From NCBI RefSeq assembly GCF_000699445.3, contig NC_067197.1, positions 22,861,809 through 22,925,808 of the forward strand: a DNA stretch of 64,000 nt. The letters run 5' to 3'. Of the stretch, positions 37,063 to 49,753 are shown piece after piece. Position 1 is the first letter of the stretch. Each line of letters starts with the position of its first letter. Source of the stretch: Schistosoma haematobium (Eukaryota; Platyhelminthes; Trematoda; Strigeidida; Schistosomatidae). The translations under genes were made by a program, and so were the position numbers. Below the pieces are notes generated by a model, which worked only from the letters and a program-made list of their open reading frames with translations, was not told the origin of the DNA and searched no databases.

Positions 37063-37826
37063 CTTTTATTATAAGCTTCCATCTGACCTATTGACTATTA
37101 TTATAGGACTTACAATTCTTTAGATTTTCCCATTTTATTAGTTACAGTCTCTCACACTCGCAGTCACTTTTGACTTGATCTTGTATAATTGTTATTTTCT
37201 ACTTTATGATGTGATACGGTCTGACTTGCTTGTATGTAAACCAAGTGTGTCTGAAATATATGGTTCATACAGTGGAAACTGAGATTTGTGTTCTGAACTT
37301 AAACGGACAAGACTAGGTGAGCAGATCCAATAAGGACTTAGAATTGACTCTAGGCTGCTCGTACTGGTCAACACGTCATTGGTTTGGCACAGGGCCAAGG
37401 TCGTGTAAGTCGGTGTTGCAATCGAAAATTGCACCTGTTGAAAGGAACATATTGCCAACTGAGGACAAAAAAACCCAACAATTATCAGTCAGTACTAATG
37501 ATTTATTGATGCTTTCACGACGATTTCAAACTCTAGAAGCAATGTTTATACAAACAAACACTGAGACAAAACATCTATTCCAAACACAGGACATTTCCAA
37601 GTATAGTAAGCACAATATGGAACCGAGCCTTGGATAATGGAAAGTCTACTTATTGTGTGCCACTAATCGGGGAATAACCAGGTACTGTAGAGAAGATACC
37701 TGACAAATGGAACTGATCGAAATATTATATGGCCCCTCAACCTCCTAAACAATTATGTACGAGGCTATACGCTACATGTGCAGTGTAAAAGTTAACAATC
37801 CTTATATATTTAGACAGAAGTGAATT

Positions 37827-38026
37827 AAGCAAAGATGGATGGTAGCTAACAGTGGTATCCAGGACGCGCGTTTCGTCCTAGTCACTATCCATCTTTGCTT
37901 ATAAAGGTTGTGACTTAAGGCAGTATTGAGGCAATCCATGCAGAACGCAAATATGTCAACAAGAGGCTGATTAATTGCAGTCCTAAACAACAATGGGAAG
38001 ATACAATCAAACAACACCAAGTGAAC
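37827..38026 (+). mobile_element. Hammerhead SINE copy with a fold-back 5' end
   Basis: The sense body at 37882-38026 matches 34287-34430. In front of it lies an antisense piece (37827-37879) carrying the 3' half of the ribozyme: GGACGAAACGCGCGTCCTGG on the minus strand. The two arms share AAGCAAAGATGGAT and its complement, forming an inverted repeat. Confidence 0.65.
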
Positions 38027-39289
38027 TTAGAAGTGAATTAAGTTTGAGATTATGATAAAAATGAATGAAATCACAGCGCCTTGATCAGTTTAGCCAAAGC
38101 ACCATAAAACGTAGTAATAATACAAACTTTGTCGAACGACACTATGAAGCTGTAAGTCATTTGTACGGTATGCTAGAGGACTGATGATGTTAACTACCTT
38201 TCAGGACACAATAAAAAGAGATGTCTGACCGCAAAGCGTATCGCTAAAATCAAGGAAAAAACTTAAATCTATCTGTTCATTACAACCAATTCGTTGCATT
38301 TTAAAATCATCATTGATAGTAATCTTCATTTGAACACAGTTAATACATCAGCCACTAATTTACTGAAGTTTAGCATTACAATACTGATATATATATAAGA
38401 AGACAAGTGGCAGTAAAGTAATAGGACAAATGTAATTTCACAAAGAAAGAATAACAACGATAGCGAACTAAATAATGCAATTTTAGGTATTGTTACTGAA
38501 AATCGCACAACATATGTCTTTATCTTTTTCAAACAGAAAATAAATATGGAAACAAGAAATTTCAATTACTTCCACTTCTTCACGTTATTATCTTTTTCAC
38601 GTCGTCATACGATTTTACAAAATGCGATAACCAAAGTTTATACATAATCGCGTGAAAATTTATCCTTAGCTAAAAGTAACAAGGAAGGATGTTTTTACTG
38701 AAATTTAATAAAAATCACCTACTGCTCATGGTGAATTAAATAATTACTACACAAAGCAATGAAGTGAAAAGTGATGGATTATAATATTGAGAAAGCCAAA
38801 TTCAAGATTCAACAAAATTATTTTTACCAGGCTTTATTCAAAAAAATAACACCATATCAAACTTAACCGTTTCAGATAATAGTATACAATGATTGGATTT
38901 ATTTTATCAGATGAGACTAAACAACTAGCCCCATGGTAGAAATTTAATATACGTATCAGGATATAGACTACTCGAACAGATAAGTCGATATCTTGTTGAT
39001 GCTATTTCCTCACTTTGACTTCAAAACGTGATGACCAATTAACTGTGTATTTCTAAGCGGGCTAACTATCAGTATCGCCTTAGATTTGCACGAGAATATT
39101 CAAAAGCTAAAATAACAGTTGTGTTGGGAAAGCGTTTATTGTTAAAAATTAAATTCAAAAGCACATGATGAGCAAGAACATTGGAAGGTGAACGAGTAAG
39201 AAGTGGGGAAATAACCTCAACAACCCCCAGTAACTAAAAGTTTATTATGTTTTCAGATTGTCACAAGTAGTGTGGTGCAGATGGTGGTC

Positions 39290-39815
39290 AGTCAGTTAGA
39301 AACAACGTAGAACTTCGTACGTACATACATCAATTCAAGTTACCATACCACATTAGCACAGAGATACAATTATCAATTCAAATCCCATAGTGGTAGAGGT
39401 AGTAAAAGTATAGGTAGTATTCAGAAAGATTTGGGTTTGAAGATGTTAATCAAGGAGTATAATTCAGTGAAATAAATTTGGAAAGAGGAAAAAAGGGACA
39501 TGAAGAATTCAGAAGATAAAAATTTGGGAGAACACAAAGAGTGGATGATACACCTGCGCCATCGCAAACGATTTTGAGCCATGTCATTCAGGGTTTCTAA
39601 CTATCGGTTGCTATCACCTCGCGGATCCCAACCAGGTAGTCTACACTTACCAACATGCCTCAGTCCACTTGTTAGTGACTTTATGGATTTGTGCCATTTT
39701 TTGGTCAGGCCGCTCTAGCTTTCTTCCAATCTACTCTTACATCATAAAGCATAGCTAGTCGAGGCAGTCGGTGATTGGGCATACGTAAAACGTGTCCATA
39801 TGGTGATGACGCAAC
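39290..39815 (-). pseudogene. Perere-3-like LINE 3' segment (direct half of an inverted copy)
   Basis: The minus strand encodes GHVLRMPNHRLPRLAML and carries the same 3' UTR as 30730-30960 (CTACCTCTACCACTA, ACGTACGAAG, then TGACTGAC-type ends). It joins head-to-head with the LINE 5' half at about 39815-39835. Confidence 0.75.
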
Positions 39816-39834
39816 CGAGCTATATTGGCCGGAA

Positions 39835-41240
39835 CATATGTTCCTGTAGGTTCTACCATGCCAGGCAGGTCGATTGGAGAACGGTAAGACTAAAAGCAGC
39901 AACTCGAGGTCTGAGGGCGAAGTCGTACTGCTGACTGTAGAGGGGTGTGATAGCAGTAAGGTGTTCCTCTCGGACAAATAGCATCTGCAGCATTGCTGTC
40001 TTCTCACAAGGAAGGAAAGGGTTAGAAAAGGTTGACCCTAAAAATGTCACATCTCAACTTACCTCACGGATTTCCATCTCCGGCGGCAAGGCCCTTTGAA
40101 GAACGGAGCTAACACATCAAAAACCTTCCACGAAAAGACCTTGGGCGACCGGTCTCAAGCAGTTGTCCCTTGGACTCTGCGGTCACACTCCCAGGTCGTT
40201 AAGACCAACACTAATCCAACTTCCTTTTCAGGTTCCTCAAGAAATACCCTTCCACGGTGTGGGCAGTCGGGAAGTGACATCAACCTCATAACCGTAACAG
40301 CACACGAGATCAAGTTGGTTACATTCAAATCCTTCCTACATCTCCTAATAACTCTCCCTTCTTACATTCCTTTATTACCTCGCGCCACTAATGCAAACGA
40401 TTCGAGTACGCGGAACGTTATTCCCGATCTCCTGAAACCACGCTCTAAACTACATGTACTAGCTTTTAACGTTCGAACACTGTGCCAAATAGGACAACAG
40501 GTTTCCTCAGCTGGGACTTCAGAATCTCGCACTGTTGATGTATACTGCACCTCCGAAACGTGTATACTGGACCCAAGGAGCGTCATTCATTTGACCCCAC
40601 CATATCAAAATAGAGAACCATCTCGATTCACGCTTCATGTATCTGAAAGCCCTGATGCTGCTTCCCGTGGCCTCGTTGGTATAGGTATAGCATTGAGCCT
40701 TAGGGGAGAACTAGCTATCTTAGACCAGATACCAGTAGACAGTCGTTTGTGCGCTGTCCGACTAAACGGAACAGTAAGGACTCAGAAAGATAGGGACACT
40801 CGTCGTTGCCTCTTCGTCCTCTGTGCCTATTCTCCCACTGACTGCAGCTCAGACGAGGAAAAAAGATGAGCTTCACAGAAAGCTTTCTGACCTCCTCAAA
40901 AGAGTTAGACGCTCTGACGTAGTAATAGTGACTTCAATGCTCAAGTAGGTAAACTAAGCGAAAACGAAAGACACCTGAGTATATCTTATGGTGTCGTGTC
41001 TCAAATAACAGATAATGGCGACCATCTGTTGCATCTATGCTCAGATAACTGCCTGTTTCTAACAAATACTAACTTTAGGCACAAGGATTAACATCTTTTG
41101 ACATGGCGACCCCCGAATTCATCCCAACGTTGAACCTAAATAGATCACATCGCTATCAGCCACCGATGTAGAGGCTCGGTAGAAGACTGTCGCTTATTCT
41201 GGAGTACATGCTTAGAGGAAGTGTAGAAAGAATTTGAATG
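39835..41240 (+). pseudogene. Perere-3-like LINE 5' UTR and endonuclease (inverted half)
   Basis: The plus strand holds a 5' leader and then an AP-endonuclease domain, open at 40096-40869. Motifs are FNVRTLCQIGQQ, CTSETCI, LCAVRLNG and AYSPTDCSSDE. A frameshift at an A6 run (about 40858-40863) and further damage follow, but DFNAQVG, DNGDHLLHLCSDN and DHIAISHRCRGSVEDC remain readable. It ends near 41240 without an RT, unlike the usual 5'-truncated LINE. Confidence 0.8.
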
Positions 41241-43991
41241 TGACCGACTTGATCTCTTGTGCTGTTACGTGTATGAGGGCTCATGTCACTTCCCGGTCGC
41301 TCACACCATGGAAGAGTATCATCAGTAGTAAACTATATAACCATTTTGTACTCTATTTCACTAACTGAACGATACTAAGCACTTCATCAGTTAAATCACG
41401 ACGACAAAACTACGAAATACTAACAGAGCTCTGTTGATATAACATAAAGCATTAAATACTCTAAACAGTAATAAATTAGATAATATAGTTCTGCAGTGAC
41501 GTACGTTTTTATGATCCACCCTAGAAGAATCTAAAAAACGAGAAGTAGAACCGACCAGAGAAGTTACAGTAAACTTCGGCATTTATTATTTACTTAACCA
41601 TTCGAAGTAAAAGATAGCGGACGGTGATATAACAATTCAAAAGCACTCAGGCAGTTTATGCTGTTGAACTGATTACCAGAGCAAACCAATTTCAGAACGC
41701 TGAAATGTCTTACACGTTTGAAACGTACTTCAAGCGACGTCGGATATAAGTCGAGACATTGAGAACACGACGCTTATTTACTGTTTTTGTTTAGTGAGAC
41801 CAATTTTGGCAGTACGGGGCATTTTTTTTAAGATAACAACTAGCAGCTCATATTTTACACTTACGATGGCACCTAGTTCAGAATTAAAAAAGCGTATCAA
41901 TTGGGGCTTCATTGTGTAGAAATATCAAATTCAGAATGTTTGTAAGAAAATAATAAAGAATCTGGTATAAATGTTTCAATCGCTTTTGTCATATCGTATC
42001 AAAACGACAAGGCGACCATCAGGAGAGGAAATCATATGAAAAGGATGACGACCAAAGTGTTACAGAGATAACTGTAAGCAAATCGAAAAAAATGGAGTAA
42101 AATAATCACGACTGAACATAAGGTAAGAAAATGGTCCAACTGTACAATTGCAACTGACTACAATACATGTAGTTAGGACCCCACCCATACATTCTTTTCT
42201 TTTATCAAAGTGTGCACAACAGATTTAATAATAATCAACTGCAGAAAGATACAGAAAAAAAACTGTGAATCATGATACATCAAAATGGTAAAAAAGGCTT
42301 GTCTATGTTTGACAGTGGCAAAATTACAGGAAACTAGCATCTATTGGCAAAATAAGTGACTACAGAACATTTTTAAGACTGAAAATAGATAGCTCAGCAT
42401 TTATTTACTGAGTGCAATCATAACTAATATGTGAAGCTTTGAAAGATTGATATGGTAAAAGATATTAGAATGGACCTTTATCAACTGCTTTTTAATTTGT
42501 GTAACATTTTTACATCATTTTTCAGTCGCCGCATTTTTATTAATCACAAAGAAACTGGGTACTGACTAGGAAATAAAGCGCACAGTTTAGTTCTGCCAAA
42601 ACCATTCCACAAATTCATCAAAAACTCAGACAACTCAAATTTTAAACGCGATTCATTCGCCAAATATAGATCTATATATTGGGCTTAGAGGTTCATTATT
42701 TTCAGTGCAGACACTCAAGAAATACGGGACAATGCTACAGTGGTGCTCAGTCATTGGATATCCATATAGCATGGAATCTCGTAAGGTAAAACTAAGATAT
42801 GCAACACAATTATTACTTACAACTGTTCAAACCATGCCATATGTAGCACAAATCCTGACCAAATGCTCTCACTTAGACAAGGAAACATTGATGTGAGATT
42901 GTTGAATGCTCTAGAGAAAGAGTGATAGTTCACTAATCAACAACATGGTGTTCTATAATTTTCTCATAGCTGACTGAAAACTTACTACAACAGTAGGAAT
43001 GAAGACTAAAAATAGCAGTGATTTTGTTGTAAACTAGAAGCACGCTCTTTGACGAGATACGTACACGTATGATACAATGTTTAGGGAAGTTTGCAACAAA
43101 TGGAAGTTTCATGAAGATTTCAATAACTGAGCATCAATAAATGTACAGAAGTAATGGACTCCGACTCAATTCCTTGAAGAGAACTGAGTCATGCGATTTT
43201 AAATAATTGGTTTATAAAACTTCATATTCTAAGCGAACAACTGAATGACATCCGGTAAAGCATTTTCTGATACCAATCTGCTGTGTATTAGGTGAACAAT
43301 AGGCATAATAGCAATGATAATGTTTAGTAACATTTATAGGAAAATCAACAATTTACGTTTAGAATAAGTCACCTGTGAAACGATAAGGATGTTCTGTAGA
43401 GTTATTGCACTAAAATTAAGTGAATTTACTTTTGACTTTGACAGAGTTGAATCTTTTAAGTGGTGGGGTTTAACTGAGAAGCTTTAACAGTCTTTCTAGA
43501 TAACATGATCAGTAAAAACTTCAGATGGAAGTAATCGACTCGAATCTATCCACATATTTAGTGAGGAAATGGTACGGTAACTTCAGATGGTCTGTTTAGT
43601 AGGACCAGCTAAATTGAACTGCGTTAAGAGAAGCAGTGAAAAACGTGTTTGAGCTGGGCTAACCTAATACATCAAGACATCAACAATCACACTTTAAAAC
43701 AATATCTTACGTCCAACCGAAAATTATTGAAAACAGGAAATTTATCTGAAAACAATTATCATTTGCAATGTACATGTGGTTTGGTCGGTGAAATAAGCTA
43801 TTTTAATCTAAAAAGACAACAGTTTACGTAACAAGAGTAAAAAGCAGGAGCTGTGGGACGTTTATGTGCTGGAAAACAATGAATCTCTCATAACCAAACA
43901 AATCGGTCAAGAATGAGAATATGGGAAACGGTGAAAAAGCTGAGATAACGAAGTCTGAAAAGTATAACACAAAGCAGCTACATAAAGATAA
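41241..43991. other. No recognisable gene between LINE and PAQR
   Basis: AT-rich sequence with short ORFs only. No transposon protein, SINE or tRNA was seen. Confidence 0.6.
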
Positions 43992-45065
43992 TTACAACTT
44001 TTTACATCCTATGACGATACGAAGACGTTTGTAAAATCTTAGGAAAATAATGAAGTTACAAAATACGACCAGACCGAGGCAAAACAGAGACAAGGGAATT
44101 GAAGGTGCATGCGACATTTGTCTTAATTTGGCGTTACGCTCCTGGAGATCAATCCTAAGTGCATAATATTGTGTAATAGAACCGAAGGCACTTAATATGT
44201 GAAATATTTGATGGCTATGACCAAAAACATCGAACCTTCCTGGAAAAAGCCTTTCAGGAAAGTGTGACACAAACAAAAATCCTGCAGAAAACATTGACAT
44301 GAAATGCAAATTCCAATAATAAAGTGAACTGCATTCAGAAGACTCATATTCACTTGCCATGTACTTACAGGTATATGAACGCCACAGAATCGGAGTTCCG
44401 ACGTAAAACAAAATAATCCCAAATGCCCCCATTCTAATGATGTTACGAAAAATTGAAGGTTTCCAAAATCTGGTCCGACATGATAAGTATGTACCACAGA
44501 TACAAAACAATGCTGAGATAAACAAGAATATATCACTAAGATTGAGAATAAAGAAAGGTGAAGGACGCAGAAACTCGACTGGCAGGGCAAACGCATAGTA
44601 GCAAACAGTGGAGCCATAAGAATACAGTGATATCCCAATATAGTCAAGAAAGAAACATATGTGTCGAGCTCTAGGTGACAAACAACTAAATGTGTGAGCG
44701 CAGGAACTTGTGAACAGGAACGTAACGGCGGTAATTAGATATATAATAAGAAAACGCTCGCCAACGTGGAAAAAATTCAGGACTAGTTCAACAACAAAAT
44801 AAATGGTTGGTATGATTTGCGTCCATATATTCAAGGTTTCGTTGTGCATTTGGAAAACAGACCAGACACCTGATGAAAGTGACGCGGACGGCTGCCGATA
44901 ACCTGATAAAATCCCAACTTCATGAAATTCTGGTGGAATTTGTGACATTGAGAGAATTTCCAGTTTGTTGTGGACTGGTTTTTTAAATGACCGAGAACTC
45001 CCAGGACCTCGGTACCGAGCATTTTTGTCGTCACCTGTAAATAGATGATGACGCATAGGTCTCAT
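43992..45065 (-). CDS. PAQR family (progestin/adipoQ-like) membrane receptor
   Basis: This is a seven- or eight-helix membrane protein of 357 residues in a single exon. Family signatures are in order: FHEVGILSGYR (47-57), HNETLNIWT (74-82), S120/S121 with H124 in SSCAHTF, D141 in FFLDYIG, and HSHQIFH (283-289) giving the C-terminal HxxxH (H285, H289). The histidines and Asp match the metal-binding site of PAQR/hemolysin-III proteins. Hydrophobic segments lie near 84-100, 106-128, 135-160, 172-195, 205-226, 250-268, 280-300 and 325-343. The opening FHE.GIL.GYR and the eighth segment favour the mPR-like branch (PAQR5-9) over the adiponectin receptors. An in-frame TGA three codons upstream makes ATG 45065 the first start. 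The ligand cannot be read from sequence. No intron is needed to explain the protein. Confidence 0.9.
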   Translation of the reverse strand: MRPMRHHLFTGDDKNARYRGPGSSRSFKKPVHNKLEILSMSQIPPEFHEVGILSGYRQPSASLSSGVWSVFQMHNETLNIWTQIIPTIYFVVELVLNFFHVGERFLIIYLITAVTFLFTSSCAHTFSCLSPRARHICFFLDYIGISLYSYGSTVCYYAFALPVEFLRPSPFFILNLSDIFLFISALFCICGTYLSCRTRFWKPSIFRNIIRMGAFGIILFYVGTPILWRSYTCKYMASEYESSECSSLYYWNLHFMSMFSAGFLFVSHFPERLFPGRFDVFGHSHQIFHILSAFGSITQYYALRIDLQERNAKLRQMSHAPSIPLSLFCLGLVVFCNFIIFLRFYKRLRIVIGCKKL

Positions 45066-45092
45066 AAGTTTTCAAGAAGTCTGTTCTGTTAT

Positions 45093-45281
45093 TCAGGACT
45101 TATGTGCACATCGCAAACCTGGATGGACAAAAATAAAATCATTCCCATCGCCAACCATTTTATATAAGCCCCCAAGGTCACGATATAGAAGTCCTCGAAA
45201 ATCGCTCCATTGGCTCAGTATAAAACCAATGTGTTGGTTTTGATAGAATGTCATGAAGCTTGTTAAAATAACCAAATCCAT
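45093..45281 (-). other. 62-codon ORF just upstream of the PAQR gene (possible uORF)
   Basis: This is an ATG-initiated ORF on the same strand, ending 27 bases before the PAQR start codon. It matches no family I recognise and has no clear transmembrane or signal features. It could be an upstream ORF in the PAQR leader, or chance. Confidence 0.2.
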
Positions 45282-45444
45282 GCAACTAGATTATATTGCC
45301 GATCTAATTAGGAACCAAACAATAAGTGACGTAAATGTTTAAATAAGGTTAGAAATTAGTGTTGAGAATTAAAAATAAATTCAGATTCAAATTTCAGATT
45401 TGTGTAGTAAGGAAGGCCTAAGGCCTATGTTATTCCTCTTCCAG

Positions 45445-45564
45445 TATGCTTCTATGTGTGTAGAGTCTTCTACTGAATGAGTCAGCTGAAGGTGCAGACA
45501 TCACTGATTCTGGTAACAGGTTCCAAGTATTGATGACTCGGTTAGAAAATCAGTATGCTATGGG
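45445..45564 (-). pseudogene. CR1-like LINE C-terminal tail fragment
   Basis: The minus strand reads FSNRVINTWNLLPESV then APSADSFSRRL. This pattern closes CR1-type LINE proteins and is not typical of RTE. It abuts the RTE fragment and may be a second, unrelated piece. Confidence 0.45.
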
Positions 45565-47420
45565 TATCTTGTAGTTTTCTTCCATACCACGACACCATGT
45601 CATACACTGACCACCTCTCTGCTTTTCCAACCAGTCCCAGAGTCGGCGAATAATGCTCGACGTCGAATTCTCTGGGACGACACTCATAGAACATGTCCAA
45701 ACCACCGAAGTCGGTGTTTCAAGATGGTGACACCAATTGCATTATCGTCTCTGTGCCCGAACACACGATACCGAACCTCTGCATTACTAGCATGGTGTTG
45801 CCAGTGGACGTCATCAATCACGAAGGCGCCAAAGACGGCCCAGATTGGCATAAGCCGCTCTGGCTTTCACTATACATGCATTAATCTCATCACTCAAACC
45901 CCCAGCAACACTTATGCAGCTATCCAGATACACGAACATCTCGACTACTTCTATCTGCTCACCATCCAGGGTGAGTACAGGATTACGATCCTGCCAGTCT
46001 TGTAAAAGTACTTTGCACTTCGAATGTGCAAAGCACATACCCATACTTACGGACACTGATTGCCAACCGATTAAGTGTGGATTGCATGCCTTGGGCATTA
46101 TCACACTGTAAGAAAATATCATCCGCATACTCGAGGTCGAGAAGTCTTTCTCCAGGCAACAGATCCACACCACCATTACTCACATCCATCAGAGATGTTT
46201 CCAGAATGTCATCGATGGCAAAGTTGAAGAGGAATGGTGAGATTGGGCAACCCTGTCTAACCCCACTGCTCGAATGGAACAATGGAGAGAGGTATTTGTA
46301 TGGCTTCACTCTGCCTGAGGTGTTTGTATATAGGGCTTTTAGGATGTTAATAAACTTCTCAGGCACACCCTTCTTCAATAGACAATCCCAGAGAACAGTC
46401 CTGTCCAACGAATCGAAGGCAGCCCTGATGTCAAGAAACACTACGATTGTTGGCCTTTGAAAAGTATGGCGGTGTTCTAACATTAGGCGGAGGGTGAATA
46501 TATGATCAATACATCTTCGACCAGAACGAAACCCAGCCTGCTCCTCGCGAGTCAATCTTTCTCGGGTTTTGAACAACCTACGAAGAATGACGGAAGCCAA
46601 TAGCTTGGACGCAATCGGAAGTAAACTTATCCCCCGATAGTTGTTACAGGAACGACGTGAACCCTTTTTAAAGATAGGGACAACTATCGACTCATTCCAT
46701 GACGTTGGAACATTCTCTAGTTCCCAAACCTTTGTAAACAACGTCGTCAGTTCCTTAGTCAGAAAGTCACCACGATCTTTAAAAAGGGCCGGAGGTAAGT
46801 CATCTGGGCCAGGTGATTTGTAGCGTTTCGAGAGTTGGAGTTCCTTGCGGGCTTCCGCCTCATTTGGCGGATCAGTCGTCACCGGCCATGGAGGGTAGGA
46901 CAGTCTGACCGATGTTGTCGGAGCAGCAGGCCAGTTGAACTGCCCTTCGAAAAATTCTGCCCACCGTCCAAGACGTCGATGGATGTTAGTGATTGGCATC
47001 CCATCATCCTCGCAGATTGTTTCACTCACACCAGACTTCTTGCTGCCAGTGGCTCGGATGAGCTGGAAGAGCTTCCGGTAGTTACCAGATGCAGCTGCTG
47101 CTTCCAGCTCATTAGCACGCTTCGACCACCAGGCTTCTCGGACCTGACGCAAGCTTTGCCCGATTTCATTAAGTAACAGTCGTCGTTTGTGGTCAGACAC
47201 ACGGCCACCTGGAGTAGACCGACGGGCTCCGATCAGTTGTAAGGAGCCTGAAGAAACCCAGTGCTTATAAGCGGGACGTTTCGCACAGCCACAAGCGGCT
47301 TTACTCGGCGTTTTCATGGTGTCATGCAATTGCAACCAATGCTCATCTATAATTTTCGGTGGAATGGTAGCCAGCCTAGAAAATATCTCGGTTTTATACT
47401 TAGTTGCAACCAGAGGCTGT
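45565..47420 (-). pseudogene. RTE-type LINE reverse transcriptase (Perere-3/SR2-like)
   Basis: The minus-strand RT lies within a long ORF at 47512-45983. Motifs are YKSPGPDDLPPALFK, VPIFKKGSRRSCNNYRGISL, EEQAGFRSGRRCIDHIF, FLDIRAAFDSLDR, GVRQGCPISPFLFN and the catalytic LEYADDIFL. An extra G in GGG near 46040 shifts the frame, and the C-terminus continues in another frame (FAHSKCKVLLQDW to NLGRLWRLRD, about 45815). About 40 codons are then missing before HASNAEVRYRVFGH and LKHRLRWFGHVL. The endonuclease is absent, so the copy is 5'-truncated. Confidence 0.88.
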
Positions 47421-47559
47421 ATACGCGTGGCCGTGTGAGGGCGTTTCGAGAGGGAGTGCGTGCCTACTCCACTTTCGGCCATACCAGGGCATTTGACATC
47501 ACCCTGAAGCATATCCTGATTTTAACTTATAGCATGATAAGTCATTCGTTTGCCTCTAT

Positions 47560-49429
47560 CGTCTCCTAATTGCCTTCTTGTGAAGATGGTTAAAAAAATT
47601 ATTTTGTAAATAGGTTTGTTGTTATTCACACTTTTTCCAACTTCACCTTTATTTTTGCAATAAATGTTATTGACTTTTTAATTTTTATTTAAATCTACTT
47701 ATCTGCTTACATGGCTCTGATCACCAATCACAAGTATAATCCTTACCTGATCAGGTGACGTACTAAAAGATCCCTAATATGATGGCTATCAATGTTTACA
47801 GATCACATTTATATACATATAGCTCAATTGTTCATGGTACAGGCAAAAGTATACCAATCAGTGACAGTACCATTGACTGCTTCACTATAACGTCTTTACG
47901 TATGGGTTCATTTCGAATTCTCGAGAAAAACTAATGTTCAAAGAGTTTCGGGAGTAAGGAGAGTTTTAGCGCACAAGATTTTCAGATAAATTTAAGTGAA
48001 AATTGTAGACTTGTCATGATATAACTGCCTAATCTATAAGATCTTACGTAGAAGTCATACCATCGTCTACACTAACTTATCGTATCGTAACGATCACCAA
48101 TACATGATGTAGAATAAGTTTAGGCTAGAGATAGAACAATATATTTAATATGAATAAAAGCTATAGGATAACATTCAACTAGGACCACGCCTGCAATGCC
48201 AATCCTTGCCATTCGACCAACTCCGATTAATTCAACCCCTTGTTCCCGCATTATCCATCGTTAGGTATTTCTTCGCGTTAAATCTTGAATATCCATTTTC
48301 CGAGTAATCTCGTATTCAGCTTTGAGAATTGTGTGGTTATGGTCCAATGCCACCACAAATCTGCGATGAAACAATGCGAAGACGTACGAATATGTAAATA
48401 GCCGGAAGGAAAGGAAATTTATTAACTCAGTAGGGAGATTACAGCTAGTTTCTTGCAGACATACCAAGTTTTTGCCGGAATAACACTGAGAAGACCGTTG
48501 AAACTCAATCCACACATCCCTCCGTAGTAATTGTTAAACAGTTTATTTGAATTGTAGGCGAACTTCTCCTGTGGTAACAATCTTTTATTTCCAATAATCG
48601 TTCATAATACGAAGTTCATCTAAATTCATTCCTTTCTCTCGGTGATGTATTCCTATCGGGGCGAAACCTTACTAGTCGTCACAGTTTGACATCTTTGTGC
48701 TTCAGCAGTATTTTGACACAAAACTTTGTAACACGAACGCGTAGATTTTACTTTTAGTCGTTCCTATGTTAGCTTTCACTATAGTTAGATGTTTTGTAAT
48801 CATTTGTTCACTGTCATTTTCGTTTTATTGTGTTTAACTGACAAATCAATAAGGTCATGAGTGCTTTGTTCATTGTGAATCGCATAAGAATATTCCACAT
48901 GCAGCCAGCAAACTGGTAAGCAAATATGACGGCCGTGAGATAACTTCAATTGATTTCACTTCCTGCTGAAAAATCTTATTACAAGTAAAGCTGGACAATT
49001 AGCTAAAATGAAGACCTTTCATGACCCTGTAAAATCCATAAAAACGAAAAATGAGATAAATTGGCTTTGATGAGAAAAGAAAGATAGCTCCTCGTGTTTC
49101 AGAATATCATTTTCAGTACTATATTCTAAAACTAAACACGATCCTATACGTTCAGCTTCTTTTTGAAACACATTCAACTATGCGGTTCTTTGTTCATTCA
49201 TACCATATTGTTTTCTTCTTCCAGTCACTCACGATTTCAATTTATATCTTTCTTATTACTATTAATCTACTTCCAGTTGCTTTGTTACACAATAATCTGA
49301 TTTTTGTTAACTCTATGATTTCTTATCACTATATCAATGTTCTAAGATTCTTCCTCTCAAACTTTATTTATCCGAAACAAATTTTTATGACCTTATCAAC
49401 CCCGTTGAAAAACTGGCTGTATCATGATA
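47560..49429. other. No recognisable gene
   Basis: Spacer between two antisense LINE remnants. Short ORFs only. Confidence 0.55.
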
Positions 49430-49753
49430 CTTATACTTACCTATGTATTCTTGCTACTTCCAATGAAGCATTGGCCGCCGATCAGCATTCTCAAACCCAC
49501 TCTGTCCTGGGTCTTCCTTCCCACTTCTATCCAATTTGTGTTACTTTTTCCTATGTCTGTCTTCACTTCCCGGCGTAACGTGTTCTTTGGGGTTTCCTTT
49601 TTCCTTTCACCTTGAGAATTCCATGTGAGGGCTTGTCTTGGGTGTTCTTCTCAATATGTGTCCTATCCACTTCCAGCGCTTCTTCCTGATTTCTTCCTCC
49701 ACTGGGATCTGGTTTGTTCTCTCCCACAGTACGTTATTGTTAATAGTGTCCGG

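Larger units (their letters stand above)
36320..39289. other. Upstream flank of NARS2 and spacer
   Basis: Apart from the TA repeat and the SINE, one plus-strand ORF at 37317-37637 (106 codons) is open. It starts MSRSNKDLELTLGC and has a C-terminal half rich in T, Q, K and H. I do not recognise it. Confidence 0.5.
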
